Shown: positions 33,488-42,688 of the stretch, piece after piece
Layout: each line of letters starts with the position of its first letter
How positions within the stretch are numbered: position 1 is the first letter of the stretch
Assembly: GCA_001794825.1 (NCBI GenBank)
Contig: MGLK01000003.1
Span: 141,149-205,148 of the forward strand
Direction: 5' to 3'
Origin: Caulobacterales bacterium RIFCSPHIGHO2_01_FULL_70_19
GTDB taxonomy: Bacteria > Pseudomonadota > Alphaproteobacteria > Caulobacterales > Caulobacteraceae
Length of the DNA: 64,000 nt
The notes under the pieces: generated by a model
Databases searched by the model: none
What the model was told of the DNA's origin: nothing
Seen by the model: the letters and a program-made list of their open reading frames with translations, nothing else
Translations under genes and position numbers: made by a program

Positions 33488-34048
33488 ATGAGCCAGCCTC
33501 TGGTCGACCGGCACGACGTCGAGCTCGCCGCCCTCGCGGCGGCGGGCGGACGGCGCGAGTTCGGAGAGCTCGTGCGCCGCCACGGCTCGGCGGTGCGGGG
33601 CCTGCTGCGGCGCATGGGCGCCCAGCCCGCCCTGGCCGACGACATCGCCCAGGACGCCTTCATCCAGGCGTTCGAGCGCTGCGCCGAGTTCCGAGGCGAC
33701 GGCACCTTCGCGGCCTGGGTCAAGCGCATCGCCGCCCGGCTCTACATCAAGCGCGTCGCGAAGGAAGCTCGCTATGTGGCTGAACTGGAAAGCGAAGATG
33801 TGGCTCCGGCGACCGATCATGCCGGCCGGGTCGACCTGGACGAGGCGCTGAAGAGCCTCAGTGAGGCGGAGCGCCTGTGCGTCTCCCTCTGTCACGGCGC
33901 GGGCATGGCCCATCCCGAGATCGCCACGGCCCTCAATTTGCCACTCGGCACGGTGAAATCTCATGTCAAACGTGGTCTGGATAAACTCCGTGCGCGGCTC
34001 CAGCCGGAGCCCGCACAGCCCTTGGGGAGGACGCAGCATGTCGGCTGA
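33488..34048 (+). CDS. ECF-type sigma-70 family RNA polymerase sigma factor
   Basis: A 186-residue sigma factor. Region 2 is ADDIAQDAFIQAFERCAEFR and FAAWVKRIAARLYIKR (about 55-92). Region 4 is LSEAERLCVSLCHGAGMAHPEIA followed by the HTH LPLGTVKSHVKRGLDKLR (about 122-172). Regions 1.1 and 3 are absent, as in ECF sigma factors. ATG 33488 follows a G-rich SD. The 3' end overlaps the next gene by 11 bases, usual for a sigma/anti-sigma pair. Target promoters are unknown. Confidence 0.88.
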   Translation: MSQPLVDRHDVELAALAAAGGRREFGELVRRHGSAVRGLLRRMGAQPALADDIAQDAFIQAFERCAEFRGDGTFAAWVKRIAARLYIKRVAKEARYVAELESEDVAPATDHAGRVDLDEALKSLSEAERLCVSLCHGAGMAHPEIATALNLPLGTVKSHVKRGLDKLRARLQPEPAQPLGRTQHVG

Positions 34049-34451
34049 CGAATTCGACCCCGACATCGAGCGCCTTTTCGCCCGCGCCCCGGCGATGCCG
34101 GACGCCGCCCTGTTCACCGCCCAGGTGGAGCGACGGCTGCAGAAGGGCTCGGCCCTGCGCGGGCTCGCCCTCGGCATCGCGGGGATCGTCGGCGGCGTGG
34201 TCGCCGTCCGCGAAACCCTGACGGTCAACATCGGCTCCGGCGATGGCGTCGTCGCCGGGGAAGCGCTGGGGCAGGGGGTCCGCTCCGTGTCGTTCAACGC
34301 GCAGACCGCGATCCAGTCCGGTCTCGACCAGTTCGGCCTCGGCAACCTTGAGCTCGGTTCGATGGGCGGCATGCAGATGTTCTGGATCGCCGCCGGCGCC
34401 CTGATCGCCCTCGCCGCCGCCGGCGTGGTGCGGCTGTCCCAGGAAGTATGA
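34038..34451 (+). CDS. Membrane protein, candidate anti-sigma factor
   Basis: A 137-residue protein with a short charged cytoplasmic N-terminus (ADEFDPDIERLF, PDAALFTAQVERRL), a membrane segment at about 46-62, a Gly/Ser-rich periplasmic stretch, and a second membrane segment near 115-132. Position and topology fit an anti-sigma factor for the upstream ECF protein, but no ZAS zinc motif (HxxxCxxC) is present. ATG 34038 has GGGAGGA 7 bases upstream. I do not recognise a named family. Confidence 0.65.
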   Translation: MSADEFDPDIERLFARAPAMPDAALFTAQVERRLQKGSALRGLALGIAGIVGGVVAVRETLTVNIGSGDGVVAGEALGQGVRSVSFNAQTAIQSGLDQFGLGNLELGSMGGMQMFWIAAGALIALAAAGVVRLSQEV

Positions 34452-34510
34452 TGTGACGGCCGCCGTCGGGCGGCCTATCTATAAGGCTCCCTCGACCTGG
34501 AGCCTCCCCC

Positions 34511-35347
34511 ATGTCCAGCCAGAAGCAGGAAACCGTCCGCCGCCTCGCCGCGCCCGACATCAGGGCCCGCAAGGGCGGCGAACCGCTGGTCTGCCTGACC
34601 GCCTACGACGCCCCCACGGCCGCGATTCTCGACCCCCACTGCGACGTTCTGCTGGTCGGCGACAGCGTCGGCATGGTGGTTCACGGCCTGCCCAACACGG
34701 TCGGCGTCACCCTCGAGATGATGATCCTCCACGGCCAGGCGGTGATGCGGGGTTCACGGCGCGCCATGGTGGTCATCGACATGCCGTTCGGCTCGTACGA
34801 AGGCGGCAAGGAGCAGGCCTACGAGAACTGCGCGCGCGTCATGAAGGAGACCGGGGCGCAGGGCGTGAAGCTGGAAAGCGGCCCGACGGTGGCCGAGACC
34901 ATCGCCTATCTGGTCCAGCGCGGCATTCCGGTGATGGGTCATGTCGGGCTGCGGCCGCAGGCGGTGCTGACCGACGGCGCCTTCAAGGCCAAGGGACGAA
35001 CCGACGAGGAGCGCCTGCGCGTGATGTCCGAAGCCGAGGCCACCGCCGACGCCGGGGCCTTCGCGGTCGTCGTCGAGGGCGTCGCCGAGGGGCTGGCGAG
35101 GGACATCACCGCCGCGATCGACAAGCCGACCATCGGCATCGGCGCCTCGGCGGCGTGCGACGGCCAGATCCTCGTCGTCTCGGACATGCTGGGGCTGTTC
35201 GACTGGACGCCGAAGTTCGTGCGCCGCTACGCCGACCTGCGCGGCGAGATCGACCGCGCCGTGGCCGCCTACGCCCGCGACGTCCGCGAGCGCCGTTTTC
35301 CTGCCGAAGTCGAGACCTACTTCTCGAAAAAGCCTGCAACGCCGTAA
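34511..35347 (+). CDS. panB: 3-Methyl-2-oxobutanoate hydroxymethyltransferase
   Basis: A 278-residue PanB, full length. The TIM barrel carries the Mg-binding Asp in [13 protein letters not shown], the [10 protein letters not shown] block with a second metal Asp, KLESG, and GHVGLRPQ. It transfers a hydroxymethyl group from methylenetetrahydrofolate to 2-oxoisovalerate, the first step of pantothenate synthesis. Its pathway partner panC is at 62596-63459, some 28 kb away on the opposite strand, so the two are not an operon here. Confidence 0.95.
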   Translation: MSSQKQETVRRLAAPDIRARKGGEPLVCLTAYDAPTAAILDPHCDVLLVGDSVGMVVHGLPNTVGVTLEMMILHGQAVMRGSRRAMVVIDMPFGSYEGGKEQAYENCARVMKETGAQGVKLESGPTVAETIAYLVQRGIPVMGHVGLRPQAVLTDGAFKAKGRTDEERLRVMSEAEATADAGAFAVVVEGVAEGLARDITAAIDKPTIGIGASAACDGQILVVSDMLGLFDWTPKFVRRYADLRGEIDRAVAAYARDVRERRFPAEVETYFSKKPATP

Positions 35348-35439
35348 GCGGCGCGTTGCGGCGGACAAGCCGACCCTCTAGGGTCCGGCCGGATCGAATT
35401 TAAGCGGCCTGACAGCCGTTTTCCGGGGGTGACGTTTCC

Positions 35440-36222
35440 GTGGTTGATGTCTTCGAGCAGGTCGAGGAGGAGCTCCGCTCCGACCGCTACAAGCGGCTGG
35501 CCCGCACCTGGCTGCCCGTCGCCGGCGGCGTGCTTGTGGTCGCCCTTCTCGCCGCCCTCGCCTGGTGGGGCTGGCAGAGCTGGGAGACCTCCAAGGCCGA
35601 CAAGGCTTCGATCGCCTACGAGCGCGGCATCGAATCCCTCGAGGCGAACAATCCCACCGGCGCCGACGCGGCCTTCAGGCAGGCGGCGGACGAGGGGAAC
35701 GGCGCCTACAAGGCCATGGCGCTGATGCAGCGCGCCGGCATCGCCCTCGACGCCAACCGCCCGGACGAGGCGCTCGCCCACCTCGACGCCGCCGCCAAGG
35801 CCTCGCGCGATCCGTTGATCGCCGACGCCGCGGCGCTCAAGGCGGCCCGCGTCGCCATGGATTCCGCCTCGCTGGCGGATATCGAAGCCCGTCTCGAACC
35901 GCTGACCGGCGACGATCGCCCCTATCGCGCCTTCGCCGCCCTCGACCTTGCGCTCGCCCGACTGCAGCATGGCCAGGCCGACGAGGCGCGTGAGGCGCTC
36001 GTGGTGCTGAAGAACAGTCTCGACACCCCCCCGATGGTCGGCCAGGTCGCCGACCTCGCCATTTCGACCATCGACGCCGGCGGGGCCGCCAATGTCGCGG
36101 CCATCGTGCGGGCGCAGGCCTCGATCCCCGCTCCGGAAGCGGCCGCCGCCCCTGCGGATCAGCCGACCGGAGGCGCGGAGCCGGCCGCTCCGGCCGCTCC
36201 GGCCCCCGCCGCACGCCCGTGA
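35440..36222 (+). CDS. YfgM-like tetratricopeptide membrane protein
   Basis: A 260-residue protein with one membrane helix (about 23-44, LPVAGGVLVVALLAALAWWGW) and a periplasmic part of TPR-like helices with repeated AxAxxxxAxAL patterns, ending in an Ala/Pro-rich tail. It matches YfgM (ancillary SecYEG translocon subunit, DUF2133), and yfgM-bamB-der is a common gene order. Start GTG 35440. It lies just before bamB; the stop forms part of a GTGA that could start a longer bamB. Confidence 0.85.
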   Translation: MVDVFEQVEEELRSDRYKRLARTWLPVAGGVLVVALLAALAWWGWQSWETSKADKASIAYERGIESLEANNPTGADAAFRQAADEGNGAYKAMALMQRAGIALDANRPDEALAHLDAAAKASRDPLIADAAALKAARVAMDSASLADIEARLEPLTGDDRPYRAFAALDLALARLQHGQADEAREALVVLKNSLDTPPMVGQVADLAISTIDAGGAANVAAIVRAQASIPAPEAAAAPADQPTGGAEPAAPAAPAPAARP

Positions 36223-36245
36223 TCCCCGTTCCCAGGACGCCCGCC

Positions 36246-37661
36246 ATGAACCGTGTGCTCAAAGTCGCCCTGCTGTGCGGCCTCGCCGTCTCCGTCGCTT
36301 CCTGCGGCACGGTGCGGCGCGCCCTGCCGTTCGGCCTTGGCGGCCAGGACCAGCCCTCGGCCACCGCCACCGAGGGCCAGCGCATCTCGGTTCTCGAGTT
36401 CGAACAGCAGCTGGCGCCTTCCGCCGCGCTGGCCGGCCGCGACTTCTTCCTGCCGGGCCCGCAGGCGGCCACGGCCTGGACCCAGCCGGGCGGCGGCGCC
36501 GACAACGCCGTCGAGCACGTCATCGCCGGCGCGAATCTGGAAGTCGCCTGGCGTCGCGACATCGGCGCAGGTTCGTCGCGGGTCCATCAGGTTATGGCCC
36601 CGGTGGTCGCCGACAACGGCCGCGTCTTCGTGCTGGACGGCGAGTCGACGGTCACGGCGGTCGACGCCGGCACCGGCGCCGTCGCCTGGCGCACCGACGT
36701 CAAGCCCGACGAGGCCGAGGCCGCGCGGGGCCTGTTCAGCTTCGGCGGCGGATCCAGCGGCGGCGGTTTCGGCGGCGGCGTGGCCATCGGCGGCGGCAAG
36801 GTCTTCGTCGCCTCCGGCTACCGGACGGTGACCGCTCTCGACCAGGCGACCGGTGCGGTGCTGTGGACGACGCCGGTGGACGTGCCGATCCACGGAGCGC
36901 CGACCGTGGCTGGATCGCGCGTCTTCGTGGTCGACGTCGAGAACCAGATTTTCGCGTTCGACGTGAACACCGGCCTGCAGGACTGGTCCTACCGGGGCAT
37001 TCCCGAGCCGGCCCGCATCATGCGCGCCTCCAGCCCGGCGGTGACCGGCGACACCGTCATCGCGCCCTTCTCCTCGGGCGAGCTCGTCGCCCTGCGGGCC
37101 TCCACCGGCCAGTCGCTGTGGACCCAGGTCCTGTCGCGCACCACCCGCACCAGCGCCCTGTCCGAGATTCGCGACATCGCCGGCCGGCCGGTGGTCAGCC
37201 GCGGCGTGGTCTACGCCGTCAGCCATTCGGGCCAGATGGCAGCCCTCGACGTCCGTTCGGGCCAGCCGAAGTGGCAGCTGCCGGTCTCCGGCGTCAACGC
37301 GCCGCTGCCGGTCGGCGACGTGGTCTACGTCGTCTCCAAGAGCGGCGAACTGACCGTCGTCAACCGCGAGTCGGGCCAGGTCTACTGGACCCGCGACCTG
37401 AACGAGGGACGGGCGCGCAAGGAGGGCGGCTTCCTCGGCTTCTTCGACCGCACCGTCACCCCGGAATGGTCGGGCCCGCTGCTGGCCTCGAACCGGCTGC
37501 TGCTGGTCAATTCGGACGGCGAACTGGTGGCGTTCGATCCCAAGACCGGCGCCCAGACCGCCTCGGTGCGCCTCGGCGGACCGGCCTTCATCGCCCCGGC
37601 CGCCTACAATGGCGCGCTGTACGTGCTCACCGATCGCGGGACCCTCGTCAGCATTCGCTGA
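36246..37661 (+). CDS. bamB: Outer membrane assembly lipoprotein BamB
   Basis: A 471-residue lipoprotein. The signal ends in the lipobox VASC, then comes an eight-bladed PQQ-type propeller with repeated motifs such as TAVDAGTGAVAWRTDV, ALDQATGAVLWTTPV and AFDPKTGAQTASV. BamB scaffolds the BAM complex at the inner face of the outer membrane. ATG 36246 gives a clean lipoprotein signal; a GTG at 36219 overlapping yfgM is possible. A Gly/Ser-rich insertion near residues 160-180 (GGGSSGGGFGGG) is unusual for a propeller blade. Confidence 0.9.
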   Translation: MNRVLKVALLCGLAVSVASCGTVRRALPFGLGGQDQPSATATEGQRISVLEFEQQLAPSAALAGRDFFLPGPQAATAWTQPGGGADNAVEHVIAGANLEVAWRRDIGAGSSRVHQVMAPVVADNGRVFVLDGESTVTAVDAGTGAVAWRTDVKPDEAEAARGLFSFGGGSSGGGFGGGVAIGGGKVFVASGYRTVTALDQATGAVLWTTPVDVPIHGAPTVAGSRVFVVDVENQIFAFDVNTGLQDWSYRGIPEPARIMRASSPAVTGDTVIAPFSSGELVALRASTGQSLWTQVLSRTTRTSALSEIRDIAGRPVVSRGVVYAVSHSGQMAALDVRSGQPKWQLPVSGVNAPLPVGDVVYVVSKSGELTVVNRESGQVYWTRDLNEGRARKEGGFLGFFDRTVTPEWSGPLLASNRLLLVNSDGELVAFDPKTGAQTASVRLGGPAFIAPAAYNGALYVLTDRGTLVSIR

Positions 37662-37693
37662 CGGAATCCCTCCAGACGCGTTAGAAGGCCGAC

Positions 37694-39325
37694 ATGGCTC
37701 TGAAGGTCGCCATCGTCGGCCGCCCCAATGTGGGCAAGTCGACCCTGTTCAACCGCCTCGTCGGCAAGCGCCTGGCGCTGGTCGACGATCGCCCGGGCGT
37801 GACCCGTGACCGTCGCTACGCCGACGGGAACATCGGCGACATGGACCTGACCCTGATCGACACCGCCGGCTACGAGGACGTCACCGACGAAAGCCTCGAG
37901 GCCCGCATGCGCGAGCAGACCGAGGCGGCCATCGCCGACGCCGAGCTGATCCTGTTCATGATGGACGCCCGCGAGGGCGTGACCTCGCTGGACCGGATCT
38001 TCGCCGAGCGCCTGCGCAAGGTCGACAAGCCCGTCATTCTGCTGGCCAACAAGTCCGAGAGCCGCGAGAGCGGCGGCGGCGTGGGCGAGGCGCACGGCCT
38101 CGGCTTCGGCGAGCCCGTCGCCCTGTCGGCCGAGCACGGCGAGGGCATGGCCGACCTGTACGCCGCCATCGTCCAGGCCAGCGCCGACATCGAGCTGGCC
38201 GAGAGCGACGGGGAAGAGGCCGACAAGCCGATCCGCATCGCCGTCATCGGCCGCCCGAACGCCGGCAAGTCCACCCTGATCAACCGGCTGCTGGGCGAGG
38301 ACCGCCTGCTGACCGGTCCCGAGGCGGGCATCACGCGCGATTCCATCTCGGTCGACTGGGAGTACGAAGGCCGCGCCGTCCGCTTCGTCGACACCGCCGG
38401 CATGCGCCGCAAGGCCCGGGTGCAGGAGAAGCTGGAGAAGCTGTCCGTCGCCGACACCATCCGCGCCATCACCTTCGCCGAGGTGGTTGTGCTGGTCATG
38501 GACAAGGACAACGCCTTCGACATCCAGGACCTGCAGCTCGCCGACCTGGTCGAGCGCGAGGGCCGGGCGCTGGTCTACGTCGCTTCCAAGTGGGACCTCG
38601 AGGAGGAGCCGCAGGCCCGGCTCGCCGAACTGAAGCGCCTCGCCGACGACAAGCTCCCCCAGCTCAAGGGTTCGCCCTTCGTCGCCCTGTCGGCGCATTC
38701 GGGCCGCGGGGTCGAGCGGCTGATGCCGGCCGTGCTGCAGGCGCACGACACCTGGTCGGTGAAGGTGAAGACCCGCGACCTCAACGACTGGCTGGCCCTG
38801 GCGGTCCAGCGGCACCCGCCGCCCGCCGTCGACGGCAAGCGCATCAAGCCCAAGTACATCGCCCAGACCAAGGCCCGCCCGCCGACCTTCGTGCTGTTCT
38901 CCAGCCGCGCCTCGGCCATGCCGGACCACTACAAGCGCTATCTGGTCAACTCGATCCGCGAGAGCTTCGACCTGCCGGGCACGCCGATCCGCCTGACGGT
39001 CAAGTCCGGCTCGGCCAACCCCTACGCCGAGGGCGGGGCCAAGTCCGGCCCCGAGCGCTTCAAGGGCGCCGCGAAGACCGCGCCCAGGCGGGTGCAGAAG
39101 GCCGAGAAGGCCGAAGCGGTCTCGAAGCTGCCCGGCAAGGCGCTGGAGCAGAAGACCCGCGCCGGCTTCAAGCCCAAGGTGAAACCGCTCGGCGGCCTCA
39201 AGGCCTCGGCCTCGAAGAAGGCCGGCAGCAGCGTCGCCGTCCAGAAGGGCGCCCGCGGCGGGGCCCGTCAGGTGTCGCGGTCGGGCCGGGTGCGCACCGG
39301 GCAGAAGGGCGGCTCGCGGAAGTAG
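37694..39325 (+). CDS. der: Ribosome biogenesis GTPase Der (EngA)
   Basis: A 543-residue protein with tandem GTPase domains: the first has GRPNVGKST (residues 7-15), DTAGYED and NKSE; the second has GRPNAGKST (about 184-192), DTAGM and SKWD. A KH-like domain follows (about 355-445). It acts in 50S subunit assembly. The C-terminal tail of about 95 residues is Lys/Ala/Gly-rich and low in complexity; Der is usually 440-490 residues. Clusters with yfgM and bamB as in other proteobacteria. Confidence 0.95.
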   Translation: MALKVAIVGRPNVGKSTLFNRLVGKRLALVDDRPGVTRDRRYADGNIGDMDLTLIDTAGYEDVTDESLEARMREQTEAAIADAELILFMMDAREGVTSLDRIFAERLRKVDKPVILLANKSESRESGGGVGEAHGLGFGEPVALSAEHGEGMADLYAAIVQASADIELAESDGEEADKPIRIAVIGRPNAGKSTLINRLLGEDRLLTGPEAGITRDSISVDWEYEGRAVRFVDTAGMRRKARVQEKLEKLSVADTIRAITFAEVVVLVMDKDNAFDIQDLQLADLVEREGRALVYVASKWDLEEEPQARLAELKRLADDKLPQLKGSPFVALSAHSGRGVERLMPAVLQAHDTWSVKVKTRDLNDWLALAVQRHPPPAVDGKRIKPKYIAQTKARPPTFVLFSSRASAMPDHYKRYLVNSIRESFDLPGTPIRLTVKSGSANPYAEGGAKSGPERFKGAAKTAPRRVQKAEKAEAVSKLPGKALEQKTRAGFKPKVKPLGGLKASASKKAGSSVAVQKGARGGARQVSRSGRVRTGQKGGSRK

Positions 39326-39350
39326 GAAGTCGTTCGGGGGGAAGCCGGCA

Positions 39351-40001
39351 GTGTCGAGAGGTCTGTTCGTCGTTCTGACCCTGCTGGCGCTCTCCGCGGC
39401 GCTCTTCGCCGGCTGGTGGAGCAACCGCCGGGCCGTCTACTTTCCCGTCGAGCTGCAGAGCCGCTTCAACGACTGTGAGGTCGTCCCCGGCGATTGGAAT
39501 CGGCAGAGGGTTCAGGACGAGTTTCAGGCCGAAAGGTATGCGGGGGAGCTGGCCGACCTCGAAGAGCCCTCGCTCTACGACAGGACGCAGGGCGCCGCCC
39601 GGTCGCTGCGGTTTACCTGGCTCCGAAGTTTCCACGACCCGATCGCGGTCCGCATCGACGCCACGCCTGACGGCGGCCTGCACATGACCGCCCGGCGGAA
39701 CCCCATCGGCGATGACATGAGGTCGTATGCCAGAGACCCCGGTCTTCGTAGACATTCCCGTCCCTTGACGGCCACGGAAGCGCGGGACCTTGAGGCTATC
39801 CTCGATCAGACCAGCGTCCTGACCGCTCCCTCCAGCGGGTGCATGTGCTGTACGGATGGCGCGCAGTGGATCGTCGAGAGCTCCGATCCCGTGCACGGCT
39901 ATCGCTTCCACAGTCGCCAGTCTCCGGATTCCGGTCCCGAGCGGCAGATAGGCGAATTCCTGCTCGCGCTTACCGGCTGGGACGTCGACCCGATCTACTA
40001 G
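39351..40001 (+). CDS. Hypothetical membrane-anchored protein
   Basis: A 216-residue protein with an N-terminal membrane segment (5-21, [17 protein letters not shown]) and a periplasmic region. Notable are a GCMCC cysteine cluster near residue 164 and a C-terminal LLALTGWDVDP. I do not recognise a family. GTG 39351 is preceded by GGGGGAAG. Codon use is a little less GC-rich than the neighbours. It ends in a CTAG shared with the convergent SDR stop. Confidence 0.7.
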   Translation: MSRGLFVVLTLLALSAALFAGWWSNRRAVYFPVELQSRFNDCEVVPGDWNRQRVQDEFQAERYAGELADLEEPSLYDRTQGAARSLRFTWLRSFHDPIAVRIDATPDGGLHMTARRNPIGDDMRSYARDPGLRRHSRPLTATEARDLEAILDQTSVLTAPSSGCMCCTDGAQWIVESSDPVHGYRFHSRQSPDSGPERQIGEFLLALTGWDVDPIY

Positions 40002-40750
40002 ACCAGCGCCGCCGTCCCCGGGCCGTCCTTCCACTCACGGAAGCTGACTTTCGCCGGCGGCTCGCGGTCCGGGCGGGCCAGTTCGACGATCAGCGGGCCG
40101 ATCTCCGACGGGTGCGGGTTCTGCTCCGGGTCCTCGCCCGGATAGGCCTGGGCCCGCATCTGCGTCCGCATGCGCCCGGGGTCGAGCACCGCCACCCGGA
40201 TCTTGAGGCTTTCCAGCTCGTCGGCCCAGCAGCGCATCAGGGTCTCGGCCCCGGCCTTGGTGGCGGCGTAGACGCCCCAGAAGGCCCGCGGCGTGGTCGC
40301 CACGCTGGTGGTCAGGTGGATCACCCGACCGGCGTCGGAGACCCGCAGCAGCGGCTCCAGCGAGCGGATCAGGCGGTAGACGGCGGTGAAGTTGGTCCGC
40401 TCGACCTTGGCGAACTGGCGCGGGTCGGCGTGCGAGACGGGCGACAGGCCCTCGGCTCCCAGGGTCGCGGCCGCCTGCACCCAGACGTCCAGCCGGCCGA
40501 AGCGTTCGTAGATGGCCCCGCCCAGCCGGTCGATGGCGCCGCCGTCCACCAGGTCGAACGGGATCAGGGTGGCGTGTCGGCCCGTGGCCGCGAAGATGGC
40601 GTCGTCCAGCTCCTCCAGCCCGCCCTCGGTGCGGCCGGTGGCGATCACGTGCGCGCCTGCCTTCGCCAGCGCCAGGGCGCTTTCGTAGCCGATGCCGCGC
40701 GAGGCCCCGACGACGAGGGCGATGCGGTCCTTGAGGGGGAGGTCGGTCAT
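39998..40750 (-). CDS. Short-chain dehydrogenase/reductase (SDR)
   Basis: A 250-residue SDR. Cofactor motif VVGASRGIGYESALAL (about 14-29), a substrate-side AAATLGAEG in place of NNAG, catalytic Ser in HLTTSVAT and YAATKAG. The NNAG position is altered but the triad looks intact. It resembles the group annotated as YciK-like SDR oxidoreductases. Substrate unknown. Lies downstream of a VOC gene and purF on the same strand, 46 bases after the VOC start. Confidence 0.87.
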   Translation of the reverse strand: MTDLPLKDRIALVVGASRGIGYESALALAKAGAHVIATGRTEGGLEELDDAIFAATGRHATLIPFDLVDGGAIDRLGGAIYERFGRLDVWVQAAATLGAEGLSPVSHADPRQFAKVERTNFTAVYRLIRSLEPLLRVSDAGRVIHLTTSVATTPRAFWGVYAATKAGAETLMRCWADELESLKIRVAVLDPGRMRTQMRAQAYPGEDPEQNPHPSEIGPLIVELARPDREPPAKVSFREWKDGPGTAALV

Positions 40751-40796
40751 GGCGCGCTGATAGCGCGGGCCGGGCCGGGCCGGAAGGCTGAGGAGC

Positions 40797-41141
40797 TCAG
40801 AATCCCGGGGCGGGTTGCCACAGGCTGAAGCTGACGCCCTGGTCGTCCGACACCACCGCCGTCAGCCCCGACTTGCTCTCGGACGGGACGGCCGCCTTGC
40901 CGCCCAGCTCCGCCACCCGCTCGCACAGGGCGGCCACGTCGTCGACGCGGAAGTAGAGGTGCGGAAAGTCCTTGGCCCGTTCGACCTTGGTGAAGCCGAA
41001 CGGCGGCTGGCTGCCGGTCACGTGCAGATAGGTCGGCGTCGACTCCGCCTCGTCGAAGGTCCAGCCGAACAGGCCGCCGTAGAAGGCGCGCGCCTTGTCG
41101 ATGTCCTGGGTGTCGATCGTGAAGTAGCCGAGCTGGACCAT
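40797..41141 (-). CDS. VOC-family protein (glyoxalase/bleomycin-resistance fold)
   Basis: A 114-residue single VOC module pair: QLGYFTIDTQDIDKARAFYGGLFGW at the start, then the second repeat with FRVDDVAALCERVAELGGK and the closing SDDQGVSFSLWQP. These proteins bind a metal at the repeats' interface. The closest group is often annotated as a putative glyoxalase superfamily protein; activity is not predictable. It starts 6 bases after purF ends. Confidence 0.85.
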   Translation of the reverse strand: MVQLGYFTIDTQDIDKARAFYGGLFGWTFDEAESTPTYLHVTGSQPPFGFTKVERAKDFPHLYFRVDDVAALCERVAELGGKAAVPSESKSGLTAVVSDDQGVSFSLWQPAPGF

Positions 41142-41147
41142 GAGCGC

Positions 41148-42662
41148 TTAAGCGCTCACCAGCAGCGAAAGTTGCCGGTTCGCCTCATGCCGGCCGCCTT
41201 CCTCGATCTCCCGGTCCAGCAGGCGGGTCGGATACTCGCCGGTGAAGTAGTGATCGGTGTACTGCGGATTGACCGGGTCGCGCGGACCGGCCTCGAGGGC
41301 GCCGTACAGGCCGTCGACCGAGAGGAAGCCCAGCGAGTCGACCTCGAGGTAGGCGCGCATCTCCTCCAGCGACTTGGTGGCGGCGATCAGCTGATCCCGT
41401 TCCGGCATGTCGATGCCGTAGAAGTCCGGATAGAGGATCGGCGGCGAGGCCGAGCGCAGGTGCACCTCCGCGGCGCCGGCCGCGCGCACCGCCCGGACCA
41501 GCTTCACCGAGGTGGTGCCGCGCACGATCGAGTCGTCGATCAGCACCACCCGCTTGCCCGTCAGCACCGCCTTGTTCGGGCTGTGCTTCATGCGTACGCC
41601 CTTCTGCCGGGCGCCCTGGCTGGGCTGGATGAAGGTGCGGCCCAGATAGTGGCTGCGGATGATGCCCATCTCGTAGGGGATGCCGCTCTCCTGGGCGTAG
41701 CCCAGGGCGGCCGGCACACCCGAGTCCGGCACCGGCACGACCACATCGGCCTCGACCGCGTGTTCGCGCGCCAGCTGGCGGCCCATGCGTTTGCGCACCT
41801 CGTAGACCGACTTGCCGTCGAGGATGCTGTCGGGGCGGGAGAAGTAGACGTATTCGAACAGGCAGGGCCGCGCGGCCTTCTGCGGGAAGGGCTTCTCCGA
41901 GCGCAGCCCGTCATGGTCGATGACCACGACCTCGCCGTTCTCGACGTCGCGCACGAACTCGGCGCCGATGGTGTCCAGCGCGCAGGTCTCCGAGGCCAGC
42001 ACCCAGGCGTCGCCCAGCCGGCCCAGCACCAGCGGCCGAATGCCCAGCGGGTCGCGGGCGCCGATCATCTTCGAACGGGTCTGGCAGACCAGGGCGTAGC
42101 CGCCCTCGATGCGCCCGATGGCGTCGATGAAGCGGTCGACGATCTTCGCCTTCCGGCTGCGGGCGATCAGGTGGAGGATGACCTCGGAGTCCGAGGTCGA
42201 CTGGAAGATCGCGCCCTCCGAGACAAGTTGGCTGTGCAGGTACTTGAAATTCGTCAGATTGCCGTTGTGGGCGATGGCGATGCCGCCCTGGTCGAGGTCG
42301 GCGAACATCGGCTGGATGTTGCGCAGGAAGCTGCCGCCGGCGGTGGAGTAGCGCGTGTGGCCGACGGCGGCCGAACCGGGCATGCGCCGCGGCAGGTCGG
42401 CGCCGCCGAAGGCCTCGCCGACCAGGCCCATGTGGCGTTCGGTGTAGAAGCGCGCCTCGTGCACGCTGGCGATGCCGCAGGCTTCCTGGCCGCGATGCTG
42501 CAGGGCGTGCAGACCGAGGGCCACAATGGCGGAGCCGGCGTCGGGCTCGGCGCCCCAGACGCCGCAGACGCCGCACTCAAGGCGCGGGCGGTCGTCATCA
42601 ACGTCCCGGAAGTGCTCCCGGTGGACGACCGGTTCGGCGATGCGGTGCTCGAGGCGGCTCAT
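41148..42662 (-). CDS. purF: Amidophosphoribosyltransferase
   Basis: A 504-residue PurF, the first committed step of purine synthesis (PRPP and glutamine to phosphoribosylamine). The Ntn glutaminase domain starts at Cys30 in ECGVCGVWG; 29 residues precede it, which would be a propeptide removed to expose the nucleophile, longer than the 11 residues in Bacillus. The PRTase domain carries the PRPP loop VVLIDDSIVRGTTS. It has no clear Fe-S cysteine set at the C-terminus. Downstream of cvpA as in many proteobacteria. Confidence 0.95.
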   Translation of the reverse strand: MSRLEHRIAEPVVHREHFRDVDDDRPRLECGVCGVWGAEPDAGSAIVALGLHALQHRGQEACGIASVHEARFYTERHMGLVGEAFGGADLPRRMPGSAAVGHTRYSTAGGSFLRNIQPMFADLDQGGIAIAHNGNLTNFKYLHSQLVSEGAIFQSTSDSEVILHLIARSRKAKIVDRFIDAIGRIEGGYALVCQTRSKMIGARDPLGIRPLVLGRLGDAWVLASETCALDTIGAEFVRDVENGEVVVIDHDGLRSEKPFPQKAARPCLFEYVYFSRPDSILDGKSVYEVRKRMGRQLAREHAVEADVVVPVPDSGVPAALGYAQESGIPYEMGIIRSHYLGRTFIQPSQGARQKGVRMKHSPNKAVLTGKRVVLIDDSIVRGTTSVKLVRAVRAAGAAEVHLRSASPPILYPDFYGIDMPERDQLIAATKSLEEMRAYLEVDSLGFLSVDGLYGALEAGPRDPVNPQYTDHYFTGEYPTRLLDREIEEGGRHEANRQLSLLVSA

Positions 42663-42688
42663 CGAAGACTCCGATGAAGCGGGGGAAA

